From: Beta vulgaris subsp. vulgaris
Taxonomy: Eukaryota > Streptophyta > Magnoliopsida > Caryophyllales > Amaranthaceae
Assembly: GCF_026745355.1 (NCBI RefSeq)
Contig: NC_079205.1
Coordinates: forward strand, 2,594,913-2,658,912
Direction: 5' to 3'
Length of the DNA: 64,000 nt
Shown here: positions 21,115 through 33,866 of the stretch, piece after piece
Layout of the letters: the number at the start of each line of letters is the position of its first letter
Numbering within the stretch: position 1 is the stretch's first letter
The notes under the pieces: model-generated
The model's database searches: none
What the model saw: only the letters and a program-made list of their open reading frames with translations
Told to the model about the DNA's origin: nothing
Program-made: the position numbers and the translations under genes

Positions 21115-24100
21115 ATGACCATCAGCTTCGACGAAGAAGATGGAGATGAAGAAGCTGATAATCATGACGGCCTCGTCGTGTCTCTCACCGTCAGCAATTG
21201 CCTCATGAAGCGAGTCCTGATAGACAATGGCAGCTCAGCTAATATCATTTTCAAAAGTGCTCTAGAAAGCATGGGGCTGCAGGAAGCTGATATCCTCAGG
21301 AAAGCAACCGTTCTGTTCGGGTTCAATGGCGAGCCAGCTACAACGCTCGGAGAAATCGTATTGCCCACCTATGCAAAAGGAGTCAACCTCCAAACCAGGT
21401 TCAATGTGGTAGATTGTCCCTCAGCATACAACATCATAATGGGGACACCATGGATCCACAAAATGCGAGCTGTACCTTCCACCTATCACCAGACTATTAA
21501 TTCCCTACCAAGTGGGGAGTACAAGAAATCAGGGGCGATCGCAAGCTGGCTAGGGAATGCTATAGCATATCTCTAAAAGCAAAAAAGGAATCTATCTAGC
21601 AATTACAGCAAGGTCCAGCGCCAGCCAAGCCAACAGATCAAGATGTAGATGAAGTGGCGTTGGACCCAGCAAAGCCAGAGCAGACCGTGCAGATTGGGGC
21701 ATCCCTCCAGCTGAGGAAAGCAGCGATTATTGAATTCTTAAAGAAAAATGTAAGCTGTTTTGCATGGAGCCATGAAGACATGGTAGGCATTGAGCCTGAC
21801 ATCATCACCCATAAGCTAAACGTCGATCCCAACTCAAAGCCCGTGAAGCAGAAAAGAAGGAAGTTTGCTCCAGAAAGAAACATGATAGTCAACGAGGAGG
21901 TGGACAAGCTACTCAAAGCTGGCAAAATCCGAGAAGTCAAATATCCCGATTGGCTAGCTAACGTGGTGGTTGTTGGAAAGAAAAATGGCAAATGGCGGGT
22001 GTGCATCGATTTTACAGATCTCAATAAGGCGTGCCCAAAGATCCATTCCCGCTGCCACATATTGATGCATTAGTGGACGCTACAGCTGGCCATGAAAGGC
22101 TACATTCCTAGATGCGTACTCAGGTTACAATCAGATACTAATGGATCCTGCAGACCAAGAAAAGACCGCCTTCATGACTGAAAGAGGCATCTATTGTTAC
22201 AAGGTAATGCCCTTTGGGCTAAAAAATGCGGGTGCCACCTACCAGCGGCTAGTCAACAAGATGTTCGAGAAGCAGCTGGGGGACACGATGGAAGTCTTAT
22301 AGATGACATGCTGGTCAAAACAAAGAAAGCAGAGGATCATGTGGACCACCTGCAAGAAACCTTTGAGTCTTAAAGAAGTATGGGATGAAGCTCAATCCTA
22401 GCAAGTGTTCCTTGGTGTCCCAGCAGGCAAGTTTTTGGGCTACATAGTCACCCAGCGAGGAATAGAAGCCAATCCCAGCCAAGTGCAAGCACTAATCAAC
22501 ATCAGTCACACGCGAAACCTGAAAGAGGTCCAGAAGCTGACAGGAAGGGTAGCTGCACTGAACAGATTCATATCCAGATCATCCGACAAGTGCCACTTGT
22601 TTTACAACGTGCTAAAAAAGAATAAAGGATTCAATGGACAGATGAGCATGAAGCTGCATTGCAGGATCTGAAGGCCTACCTGGCTCAACCTCCCCTCTAT
22701 CAAAGCCATCCACAGGAGAGACTCTCCAGCTGTATCTAGCTGTTAGCAGCAAAGCGGTAAGTGCGGTACTAGCCAGGGAAGCTGAAAATCAACAACTCCC
22801 AGTTTATTACGTTAGCAAATCCTTGCTGGATGCTGAAACCAGGTACACATCACTTGAAAAGTTAGTGTTAGCTTTATATATGGCATCTCGTAAGTTGAGG
22901 CACTATTTTGAGTCTCACCCCATTCATGTTATGACTAATTACCCCATCAAAGCAGTATTACGAAAACCTGAGCATTCAGGGAGAATGGCCAAATGGGCCA
23001 TATCCCTGAGTGCACATGACATTAGGTATCTACCCAGGACAGCTATAAAATCGCAAGCCCTAGCTGACTTTGTGGCAGACTTTAGCCCTGACTTAGCTGC
23101 TACCGCTGAAGAAGAAGTGCGCCATGTTAACAAAGTAGGTAAATCAGGCTCATGGCAGCTGTATGTAGATGGATCTTCAAACTTCAGAGGAGCAGGTCTA
23201 GGTATAGTGCTAAAGTCGCCACAAGGGGACATGATAGTACGCGCTATCTGCTGCGATTTTAAAGCTACCAACAATGAAGCTGAATATGAGGCCTTAATAG
23301 CAGGTATGACACTAGCACATGATTTAAAAGCTAACAGTTTGCGTGTCTTCAGTGATTCGTTGCTAATAGTAAGCCAGGTAAATGGAGAGTACGCAGCTAA
23401 AGATTCTAAAATGGCCTCTTACCTAGAGCTAGCCAAAGACAAAGCCAAGTTATTCGAAGAGTTCAGCATAAAACAGATCCCAAGGGACCAGAATACCAAG
23501 GCAAACGCCCTAGCTAACCTCGGATCAGCACTCAGAAAATGCGATTTCAAATCAATACCTATAGCCCACCTAGCTGAGCCAGCTATCAGCAAAGAGGTAA
23601 ACATGGTGCAATCAGATGACAACCAGGCAGGAAGCACCAGCTGGACCCAGCCAATCATCGATTTTCGGAGAGGGGCATCTTGCCAGAAGATAAGCTGGAA
23701 GCTAGGAAGCTGCGAATGAAAGCCACAAGATATCATGTTATTTCCGGCACTCTATTCAAAAGAGCTTGCGCCAGCTACGATCTATTACAAAGGTGCTTAG
23801 ACAAAGACCAATGGGAGCCCACCTCAAGGAGTTCCATGGAAGGAATGTGGGTCTCATGCAGCTGGAAGAAGCTTATCAAACAAAATCCTAGCATACGGGT
23901 ATTATTGGCCAACCATGCGTGCTGATGCTAAGAAGTATGTGCAAAAATGCGAAAGCTGCCAAAAACACGCAGGCATGACACATCAGCCAGCTGAGATATT
24001 GCACCCCACCTTAACACCCTGGCCTTTCATGAGGTGGGGCATGGACATTGTGGGGAAATTGCCTGTAGCTCCAGGGCAAAAAGTTTTCATGTTAGCACTC

Positions 24101-24872
24101 ACGGACTACTTCTCTAAATGGATCGAAGCTGGGGCATTCCAGCAGGTGAGAGATAAAGAAGTAATATCCTTTTTGCATACTAACATTATCTGCAGATTCG
24201 GAGTACCCAGCGAAATCATTTGTGATAACGGATCACAATTCATAAGTGACAAGACAAGGCAATTCTGTCACGAATGGAACATCAGCTTGATAACTTCCAC
24301 ACCTAGATATCCGCAAGCTAACGGACAAGCTGAGTCCAGCAATAAAGTAATTATCAATGGCATAAGAGGCGCCTAAAAGCTAAGAAGGGAAGATGGGTAG
24401 AAGAGCTACCTAAGGTGCTGTGGGCAAACAGAACAACACCAAGAGGCGCCACAGGAAGAACTCCTTTTTCACTTGTGTATGGATGCGAGGCGGTCTACCT
24501 GCGGAAGTAGCTGTCCCAGCTAGATATGGATTGATACTCCTGAAGCCAACGACAAAGAGCTTAGCTACGACCTAGATTCCATCGAAGAATTGCGAGATAA
24601 TGCATTAGTACGAATGGCTGCACAACACAAATAGTGGCTCGTAGCTTCAACAAGAATGTCAAAGCTAAAGTATTCAAGGTAGGAGATTGGGTTCTAAGGA
24701 AAGTTTTTCAGAATACCCAAGAAGTCAATGCTGGTAAATTAGGGATCAGCTGGGAAGGCCCCTATCTAATCGATCAAGTAGTTGGAAAAGGAGCTTATCG
24801 TCTAACTACTAAAGATGGAAAAGCATACCTAGAAGCTGGAACGCTTCTCACCTTAAGCTATATCATTTCTAA
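21115..24872 (+). pseudogene. pol of the second Tat element (protease, RT, RNase H, integrase), frameshifted
   Basis: Protease at 21115-21576 with the active-site segment VLIDNGSSANIIF and later YNIIMGTPWIHKM. RT from about 21654 with WRVCIDFTDLNKACPK (about 21995); the catalytic motif near 22300 survives as IDDM because a base is missing just before it. RNase H at about 23155-23540 (LYVDGSSNFRGAG, NNEAEYEALI, FSDSLLIVSQVNGEY, KANALANLGSA). Integrase zinc domain end CESCQKHAGMTH (about 23950), core WGMDIVGKL (about 24037) and CDNGSQFIS (about 24220), NGQAESSNK (about 24320) and the tail GDWVLRKVF. The original stop is probably the TAA at 24870-24872. The element cannot make pol as read. Confidence 0.9.
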
Positions 24873-25443
24873 CCTGGGGCACCTACCAGGTTACTATCGG
24901 GCCAAAGACGCCAGAATCTTTAAAGGCAACCACTGCTTTGCACAAAGCATTGGTCCACCAGGTAAACAACCACTTAATTTGTCTAACGACTTAAGTATTT
25001 TATGCTCGTAGCAGCAAGCCATCTAAAGTCCACTTCATACGCAGGTAAACGCAAGGGGTTGCAGCACCCAGGTGGGTAGCTGGAATTTCGAGATCCAGCT
25101 ACAAGGTCGTAGCACCGCATCAAGCAGCTAAGGGTTAGTTCACCCAAACTTAGCTGAGTGGTCGTAGCACCAAGAAACGGGCCCAACCTAAGTTGAACAA
25201 CGCTTACCCCAGGTAAATATGTTGTTCTAATATCTAAGAACAAAAGCATGCATGTAACTTAAGTACTCATCAAAGTATCAATAGCTAAGATCAAAAGGCA
25301 AAGACATAAGTTCAAACGATTAAATTGCTGAAAGAAATATGTTCTTACAAAAACACATTGCCCCCATAGGCAATGGTAAAAGTATCCAAGCTAATTAAAA
25401 CTAAATTGTTCCAAAAGAAAAGCTGATAGAAAGTATGAAGAAA

Positions 25444-27210
25444 TTAAGAGATCACGCTGGCGTCATCGCCAGCAACCTTGTCCTTGTCACCAAGAAACAC
25501 CTTCTGGCTGGTTGAGAGAAGGAGGGATTCAGCTGTAGACTTCTCCATCATTTGTTTTGCCACCTGTAGCTAAAGCTTCCAGAGCGGTCATAGAATCCAG
25601 CTTGAGGAATCTGTCAATGTAGAAATTGACACCCTTGTCATCTAGCTTCTTGAACTTAATCAGGAAAGCTAGCTTCGCAGTTTCGATAATTTTTGCTTCA
25701 GCTTGGTGTCTAAAGCCCTCTCCTCAGCTTCTCTTACAGCTGCAGCCAGGCGTGCATTTTCCTTCTCCGCCTCAGCTATCTTCTCATCTTTTTCCAGCCT
25801 CTCTTTCTCCATCAATTTTTGTTCAGCAGCTAACTTGCTCTCAGCATCCAGCCGGGACTGTTTCTCCCTCTCCAGCTTAGCTTGGTGGCTCAAATTGTCC
25901 TTTTGCAGACGAGCCACCTTATCCTGAAGGGTAGCAACAGTCCGCAAGCTGTCCCTGGCAGCTATGCAACTCTGGGAAAGCTGGCGAAGCATAAAAATCA
26001 TAAGTATAAGCAGCATTAATCATTTTCTTGATTTAAAGTAGGTCAAAAGATGTTACTAACCTGTAGGGATAGCTGGACAGCATGGTTCAGGATGACCTCA
26101 GGGTCCTGTCCCTTTAACCTCTTTTGTGCAGCTGGGAATACGAGCTTGTCAGCTGCAGGCCAGATCCCACCTTCTAGACCTTCTTCAGCTAGAAAGTCAG
26201 CAGGAAAGCTCACAAGGACCTCATCCCTAGGAGAATCAGTCGTGATGTCAATGGTGGTTGGGATGGAGGATGAGCGTAGGTTCTTGCGAGGAACCCTTTC
26301 AATCTGAGACTGCCCAGAAGAAGCAGCTGATCTCTTCCTATTCTTGACCTGTCCATTGCATCCTCGTCGGATAAGTTACTGGATCTTGCTGGAGCTGCAT
26401 GAATGAGAAAAATTAGTTGGCCTAATATCTAAGAGTTGTGAGCAAAGTATAATCTGCACCAAAAATCAAAATTACCTGTCGACATCGAGTTAGTGCGAGA
26501 AGATGCTCTGGAATCTAAGGGTAGAACCTCGGTAGGAGCTGCGAAGGTGCGTTCCTCAACAGGAAACTTGAGCAATTCAGGTAACCTTCAGCTTGTTCAG
26601 GAATCTGGGAGATAATAGGGCCAAGACCTGCAAGAGAAAAAGGTAAGAACCTAGTTAATTCATTTTTAGAAACAAAGCACAAATGGAACAGTTAGGTACC
26701 TTTAGTAGACCAACCCCCAACTAGAGGGCCCCAGCTTCGCCCAGCGAATCTTTCACTAAAAAAAATACCTAGTTTTCCAAATAGAGTCTGATGCAATTGT
26801 ACCTTCTATTAATGGGGGGAAGGGAGCCTTAGCCCTAAAAGTGATGAAACCCTTACCCGATTTTCTAACACTATAGGCAGTCAGTAGTTCGTTTAGAGAG
26901 AAAGGATTATGCCATGTCTTAGTTAGGGCTTCTAAGGTTAGGCAGGTTTTCCAAAAAGCTGGCATCAGCTGGCCAGGAGAAAGGTGCAAAACTTCCATGA
27001 AAGATCTAGTGAGGGGGGAAAAGGTGTAATTGTATCCTAGGTAAAAAGGGTGCTCGTAATAACAAATGTAATCTTCAGGGCAGGTTTCGGGCCTGCATGT
27101 GGGAGTAGGGAGGATAATCTGAGCATTTTCAGGGAAGCCCCCCAGGACTTAAGCACCTCGATATCTCTCTCAGTGACAGACGAAGCAACGTCATCTATGG
27201 CTCTACCCAT
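25444..27210 (-). pseudogene. Antisense additional ORF of the second Tat element (Transposase_28-like, coiled-coil C-terminus)
   Basis: Minus-strand gene antisense to pol. The start is probably the ATG at 27208-27210 (MGRAIDDVASSVTERD). The N-terminal domain is read after one frame change: YICYYEHPFYLGYNYTFSPL, then LHLSPGQLMPAFWKT, SLNELLTAYSVRKSGKGFI and PLIEGTIASDSIWKTRYFF. It aligns in order with the antisense ORF of the first element (the GQLSPNSW position corresponds to GQLMPAFW). Introns are likely after about 26702 and 26476, and around 26061-25989, by GT-AG. The next to last block is a Glu/Lys/Ala coiled coil (DKVARLQKDNLSHQAKLERE, about 25910) and the product ends ...DDASVIS at 25444. 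Function is unknown. Confidence 0.72.
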
Positions 27211-27327
27211 TAGAAAGGAAGAAAAAATCTACAGATTCTTGAGGAAGAAAGAAAGAGAAAGAAGCTTTACCTGAGAAGGAGACGAAGTCGCTAGAAATAA
27301 AGTGAAGTTCAGGAAAGAGGAGGAGTC

Positions 27328-27336
27328 CTTTAAATA
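27328..27336 (-). promoter_or_regulatory. TATA-like box of the second antisense ORF
   Basis: The minus strand reads TATTTAAAG about 120 bases upstream of the antisense start ATG. It is inferred from motif and spacing only. Confidence 0.4.
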
Positions 27337-27660
27337 CTGGTAGCTCAACGGTAGTTTGGGCTAACGGATAAAAATTTATTGATGCGTGAAAATTATCTTT
27401 TAGCTGTTGATAAGTAATCATTAATCTGATGAATTTTTTCTTTTCCCAAGAAAATTATCTTTTCAGCGGATTAAAGGGATTTATCTTCTAGAGTAAAAGT
27501 TATTATCTTCACACGTTTTAATTCCTCAGATTAAGAGATAAAATTTTGAAATACAAGTTTGTTTAAATCTTAAGTCCTTTTGCTAACAGTTTGTTTTTGA
27601 TTGGTAACTTGCGATTTTAACTCAGTTGCGCCTAGGTTGGCATCACAAGTTAGGGGCAAT

Positions 27661-28305
27661 TGTTATGTCCTAAAAATCTTGCTAAGCTGAATCTGCAGGA
27701 TATAGATCCGTCCCAGCTAGAAGTTATCAGGTAGCAGCTACAGCAAGCAGAAACGAAGGGAGTTGAATAAATTTGATTCAAAGAGCATTGGATACTGATC
27801 AAGATCAAGTCAAATAATGCTGTTCGCCTACAAAATAGGGTTGACAAAGTCATTAAGCAGAAGTGGAGATACTCCTTGATATTAGGAGATCATGGCACCA
27901 TATTAGGAGATTAGTTATGCAACGTAAACATGTAAAGCAACGTTACAATAAATGTATGGATATAAATAGGAGTAGAAGTATTGGGGGAAAGGCAGTTCAT
28001 AAACATTGCTTACATTAGAACACTTCCATTTACTTTCACAAATATCAACAAGTGTATTTAGTATAAGCTACAAGCTGCTAGCTGCTAGCTATAAGTTGTA
28101 ATTTTCCTACATAGTGGATTGGTGGACTCAATTCCACCCGCGGTTTTTACCCTCCTCTTGGGGTTTTCCGCGTCACCATTTCTTGGTGTCTCTGTTTTCT
28201 CTTTGCATCCTCTTTTAATTTCGTAGCTAGCATCCCTTGTTATTGCATCTCCATTAGCTGTAGATCCTCAGCTAAGTTCTGCCTGATCAGAATTTGGCAT
28301 AAACA
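27661..28305 (+). repeat. 3' LTR (645 bp) of the second Tat element
   Basis: Nearly identical to 18891-19534 and followed by the ACTTC duplication. Confidence 0.95.
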
Positions 28306-28310
28306 ACTTC

Positions 28311-30537
28311 CTCTCAGAAAGAGAAAAAAAAAAAACACTTGTTCATTAACTTAAGCAATTAAATTCAAAGGTAATACATGTTTTTCGCATCGTAGAATTC
28401 TTAGGTTTATTAATAGTTCAACCAATTTATTTTCTTCTATTTGATCTAATTTGACCTTCGGTTATATTCAAATCTGAACTTAATTCTGTTTTGTTTATGG
28501 TGCATTGTTTCCATTTTAGAAGAATATATTTTTTTTTTATGTGAAAAAAAAAAGAATGGATAAAGTCCAATAAGTTCAAATTAATTTGGTAAATTTCATC
28601 TAGCAAGAACTTGTTTTCCATATATGATCAGAGTTTTCTTTCCTAGTCAAGTTTAATATGAACTTATTATTTCGATCTGAGCTAATTTGATATGATATAA
28701 ATAATAAGGTCTTTGAAATTAGGTTAAGATCATTATGAGAGGGTATTTTTTCCTATATATTTGGTTTTTGTTTTGGTGGGAGGTAGAGAATGGCATGTCA
28801 TAGTATTGATCGTGGACCCGAGTATGATCATATATAACTAAGCCTAACACATTAGGGTAGCCCTATATTTTTATGCCAAAATTTATATCAGAAAATACTG
28901 GGCTTGTTCAATTCACCTTATTTTCAGTTGCTATCAAGAAAAAAAAGTCTGGATTAGGTCTAACAAAGACTAAAGGTCTAATAAGTTTAGTTCAGTAAAA
29001 ATAAGGTCTGAGGCTCTCACACAAAAAAAGTCAAATAAGTTCAGATAAGGTTTAACAACACTAATAAGGTTTAGTAAGTTTAGATAGTTCTAATAAGTCA
29101 GATAACCTAAATAAGTTGAATAGAACACACCCACTATGTGATAAATAAATTACATAAAATTTATAATTAATAGCATTTATTATTTGAAGTTGAAACAAGG
29201 AAACTTTACAATTAGAGCGAGCATGGGCCGGGCCAGCACGCTTGTGGTCCCGGCCCTGTACGTTGTCCGCAACGTGGGCCTTTCATGGTCAAGAAATATT
29301 ATTTCCGACCCATTCCGGCAAGAATTCGCCTATATAGTCCATGGACCAACCCACGGGCCGAATTCCCATTTTTTTTGTTTTTTAGTCTAAAATTGTCAAA
29401 AACCTAAAACACGAATCAAGCCAGCAGGAGGCATGATCCCGATTCGCAGACCCATAAACAAAAATTTGAAAATTTCAAACCCGTCCGACATAATCCGGTC
29501 CGGCGATTCTCAAAATCCAGCCCGTCCCATGCCCATGTCTATCTACAACACAAGAAATGAATTGGCCAAGGCCTTATTTAACCTAAAGGCAATTTTGATT
29601 TTTGAATGTTGATGGGAATAATGAAGAGGGAAAGAAAAGAAAGAAGAAGAGAGGAAAACATAAACTAATGGCTGGTATTGGGAAGCGTGTTGCTTTCGAA
29701 TCCAGATTGGGTTTTAGGGGGGGCAGAAGCCTCAAATCAATACATAATTCGTTCAACCAACCAAAGAATATTATTAAAGAAATAAAAGTAGGCCTTTTGC
29801 AGGTCAAAGTTGGCTAGAGATGTGCATTCCACTTGTTTCCCATCTTATCCTCATATTATGTTCAAATTTCAATAATAATACAAATCAGTTACAGTATGTT
29901 AATTTCTCATCAAAATCAATCTTGTGCTTTTTTTCTTTCTAACACAAATGGAAGTCACTACGTTAAGTTTATGCTAACTTGCCTTGGAAGCATATCCATG
30001 GCTTCCTCTAATCTATTTTGAATTTTTTATAATCTATTAGTTTATCTAAATGAACTTGTCATGTGTTCATCTTAAATAAAGGGAAAAAAGAATCGTTGTG
30101 CAGGTCGGATCAAGTTCTATTCACATCATATTTATTTTAAGTTTGATTAATTTTGTTGTTAGTTCAATCTACGAATCCAAAGTCACGATTATCAAGTGGT
30201 CGACTATTTATATATATTATCATAACATGTAGTATGTATGAGGGTTCGAACTCCAACTACTTGTTTAGAGGGTGGGTATTCAACCACCAAGCTATAATTT
30301 TACTTTCTAATGAAGTCGTAAAGTTATGTACTAATAACAAGCTTCCTTATTATATATATGAAAAGGCGGAACTGATAAAATGGAAATAAGAGAGTACACA
30401 ATCAGTAATAGAATACGTCAACTCATCATTCCAATCCTCATGATTAGCAATATTTGGAATATGTAAATTAATTTATGTAATTCAATGTCCAACATATGAA
30501 GTTAGCGATCACCAGTCAACAATCAATTGAAAGATGA
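28311..30537. other. AT-rich spacer with a GC-rich dispersed repeat
   Basis: No gene is seen. Bases about 29215-29540 form a GC-rich block (GCATGGGCCGGGCCAGCACG ... CCCGTCCGAC) whose order of words (GGTCAAGAAAT, TTGTTTTTTAGTCTAAAA, TGTCAAAAA) recurs at 43215-43495, marking a dispersed repeat family of unknown class. Bases about 28905-29120 repeat TTTAGT/AATAAG words and may be an old MITE. Confidence 0.5.
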
Positions 30538-30545
30538 GGCACAAT

Positions 30546-30707
30546 TAGGACTGACAATGAGTTGAGACAGCTCGCGAGCTACTCGAACTCGGCTCGGTCA
30601 AAGCTCGACTCGTGCTCGAACTCGACTCAACAGGTTAACGAGTCGAGTTGAGCAACTCAATACTCGACTCGAGAAACTCGTGAGATACTCGATAAAATTA
30701 TATATAT

Positions 30708-30777
<70 letters not shown>

Positions 30778-31078
30778 ATATATATATATATACTTTTAAT
30801 TTTTAAAGAAATTTTAACTTTATTTTTTTCTATAAAAATACTTGTACTTTTCTTTTAAAAAAATGAAATAAAGTGTATAAAATGACCTATCAAATGACCA
30901 AAAAGCTTGAAACGAGTTCGAATTCGAGCTTGAAACGAGTTCGAGTTCGAGTTTAGGTTTCGAGTTCGAGCTTGAAAAGTTTAAACTCGCGAGTTTTCGA
31001 GTCGAGTCGAGCATGAGTTTTCGAGTTCGAATCGAGTTTAGTCAAATTCGAGCTCGACTCGCATCATTGCCAGCCCTA
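30546..31078. mobile_element. hAT-type MITE with Ser/Glu-like CTCGAG-rich interior
   Basis: A 533-bp element with terminal inverted repeats TAGGACTGACAATG and CATTGCCAGCCCTA, flanked by 8-bp direct repeats GGCACAAT (30538-30545) and GGCACAAC (31079-31086). 8-bp duplications and TAGGGCTGG-type ends fit non-autonomous hAT elements. The arms consist of repeated ACTCGA/GAGTTCGA words, and the centre is a long TA microsatellite (about 30699-30792). Confidence 0.85.
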
Positions 31079-31086
31079 GGCACAAC

Positions 31087-32166
31087 TGAAGTACAAATGA
31101 TCTAATGAAAAGAAAAAAAAACATTTAACGTCAATCTTGAAATTTAACATTCAAATATAACTTAAGGCATCACCTAAGTCCAACAACTAGTTAACATTCA
31201 TAATATGCTACATATTGTAGCCTAAAGCCAAGGAAGAACTCATACCACATTACCACTAGATACTAGCTCATTTAACATACTAAAGATATTGGCACAAAAT
31301 CTTTAAACCTCTCATCTTCAAGGTTGTTTAGTATTTTAAGTTTTTTTTTCTTTTCCTTTTTGATCAAGAGAGATAATTGGCTTAAATAACAACCTCTTCT
31401 AGGCTACTAATATGTAAAACACATCAATTCAGAGGCTGAGTACAAGATTTAACAGTCCACAGGACAACAAGCGTAAAGACTACTATCAGTCTACCACCAC
31501 GAAAGAGAAAATTCCTAAGTTATTGTTGTAATGAGAATTAAAACCCTAAATAATGCGCTGAAATTCGAAATAGTAATTCATTAAAAAATTTGAATTATTT
31601 AATCAAAGTGTTTTTTTTATCCTACTTATCATCTTTCTAAAATTGCTTGTATAAGCTACTACAAGCAAAAATAAGTTTTTTTTTAAAAATTTTAATTGAA
31701 TAGTACTGTTATAATTTATAATTGTAGTTAACATTAATTAGCCTGTCTCATGATATAATCATTTATGTCTGGCAATGTATCCATTATTTGAAAATTAAAT
31801 CATGTTTTTGATACATCATCTCTAATAATGCATGAGACCTATTACAGTGTCAAGTCATGCTATTGCTTCCTTTTTTTTCAATAGTTGTCAAGTCATGTTT
31901 TCTAAGGCATGAAAATATATCTGGCAATATTGATTCATTCTGCCTCACATTAGAAAGAATTTTTATGCTTTATCAACTCTTTTCTTTTCTTTTTCCTTTC
32001 AGCCATTTTAGTTCTAACATCAAGATTTAAGAGTATTTCTCCATACAAACTGACCCTCAAATTCTTCATGAACAACAAAAATCACAAAGTTTATCGTCAT
32101 ATTCAATCACCATGCACTACCACGCACAATTGCTTCTTTGCCTTCTCTCAAATTATCAATTACGTA
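31087..32166. other. AT-rich spacer, no gene seen
   Basis: Only short frames and homopolymer runs. No codon structure or known repeat is recognised. Confidence 0.5.
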
Positions 32167-32257
32167 TTTCCTCCGTTTCGTTTTAAATACAACAAATGAA
32201 TATTTTATATCTCATAAATAATACCCTGTTACTACATTTAAAACAAAATAGAAGAAG
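32167..32257. mobile_element. Short Stowaway-like MITE
   Basis: Ends TTTCCTCCGTTTCGTTTTAA and TTAAAACAAAATAGAAGAAG are inverted relative to each other and flanked by TA. The element is degenerate and only about 90 bp. Confidence 0.55.
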
Positions 32258-32510
32258 TATATGATATATTATTTCACTAGATCTTTGGAAAATTTTGTTA
32301 ATGTTGACAATCGAATGTATCGGTGATAATATTTAATTATTTTTACTACATTTCATTTACATAACCACTGCAATAACAATTTTTTTTTCGAGGACTAAGA
32401 TTGGTAAGGACAAATGCCCGAACATATGAAATCTCATGCAAATCAATCAAACCCGATTGAAAAGATCTCTTTTGGTAGAAACAAAGGACTCCTCTTGAAC
32501 AGAAGTACTA

Positions 32511-32736
32511 CCTCCGATCTTTATTAATTTATTCATATTTCTCTTTGGAACGTCTCTTATTAGTTTACCCATTTCTTTTGTTTCTATTTTTGAAATGAAA
32601 CCACTGACTTTTCATCAAACGTACATTCAACTTTAACATAATATAATAATTTCTCTTTCTTTCTGTGTCCCACAACATTATTTCTCCTAATACTTTGTGC
32701 AAAAGAAACGAATTAACTAATAGAAACCGAGGGAAG
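32511..32736. mobile_element. Stowaway-like MITE
   Basis: Left end CCTCCGATCTTTATTAATTT and right end ATTAACTAATAGAAACCGAG then GGAAG are inverted, with TA on both flanks; 226 bp. Confidence 0.7.
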
Positions 32737-32914
32737 TATATTGGAGTAGCTTAGAAAACAAAAACAAAAAGAAAGGGTCACCAAATTGCATAATATCCAA
32801 GCAAAACATATCAACGGCATAATGTGCACTCAAAGTGCTCTTCAGAATTTATACTTCAAAGAGATAAATTCAACTAAATCTTGACAACATCTTAAGTACC
32901 TTTCAAGGTATATA

Positions 32915-33172
32915 CTACCTCCGTATTTTTTTAGTTGCACCATTTGGTTTTGTGACACTATTCATCACCCAACTTTGTTAAGCTATCTCACATTATTATA
33001 TAAGAAAAAATATAGTCAAGTGGGTCTTGTTAGATTCATCTCAATGCGAGGATTCCAAATATCAAATTTTTTATAATTTTTACTTACACCGAATAAGAGA
33101 TATTAACGTTCAAAGAATCGTCTCGGCAAATGTGAAAAAGCAAATGGTGCAACTAAAAAAATACAGAGGTAG
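32915..33172. mobile_element. Stowaway-like MITE
   Basis: About 45 bp of terminal inverted repeat (CTACCTCCGTATTTTTTTAG against its complement ending CAGAGGTAG), flanked by TA; 258 bp. The small frame at 33027-33266 is mostly its interior and is not a gene. Confidence 0.85.
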
Positions 33173-33866
33173 TATATGGTCCAAATTATACCATACAAAG
33201 AACATTGATTGTAAGAAGAAAAAAAATCAACAAGCAAAAACATTGATTAAAACTTTAAGACTATAAGAAGCATATATAGCCAAATTAACTCAAGAATTCC
33301 TTAGATTTTGCAATTTGCAATACAAAAAGATGATGATGACAATCACTAAGCTTTTTCCTTATTATTATCATATTAAAAGGAAGAAGGCGTGCATTGACAA
33401 AATATATTATGACACCTAAAGTATAAGAAATAGTACCAAAATTCCAGCTACTAAATTTGTACATATAAAACTAAAAATCAACAACCTGTCTTTCAAAAGG
33501 AAAAAAAGAAAAAATCAACAACCAAACCAAGAAAAGGTGGTGGATGACAAATATACATACCAAAATAATAAGCTTTTTAGGTTAAGATATTGTCTTGTAA
33601 CACATTTAGGTAGGCCTAGAATTGATATAAAAATCTAACATTCATACAATACAACAACTTTGCCTAACCAAAGTTACCATCTCTCACCTTCCTTAGTAGT
33701 TAGTTCCCACTTCCCACCCACACACATATTGCACCATCAAAATCATAATGGCACATTGGCATTCACACCAAAATGCATAGAGGATGATGGTTAAATGAAT
33801 CTTTCACTTGCATATCAAAATCCTTCCTCTACCCCCCAAAAAAACTCGATTTTTTTCGAGGGTTAT

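Larger units (their letters stand above)
18891..28305 (+). mobile_element. Second Ty3/gypsy Tat-lineage LTR retrotransposon, with antisense ORF
   Basis: A 9.4-kb element with LTRs at 18891-19534 and 27661-28305 (TGTTATGTCC...CATAAACA), perfect 5-bp target duplication ACTTC, primer-binding site, gag, protease, RT, RNase H and integrase on the plus strand, and an antisense spliced ORF on the minus strand before the 3' LTR. The likely polypurine tract TTAGGGGCAAT ends at 27660. The two LTRs differ by only about four positions, one substitution and three single-base indels, so insertion was very recent. The coding region nevertheless carries many single-base frameshifts. It is related in layout to the first element but its LTRs are unrelated in sequence. 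Confidence 0.95.
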
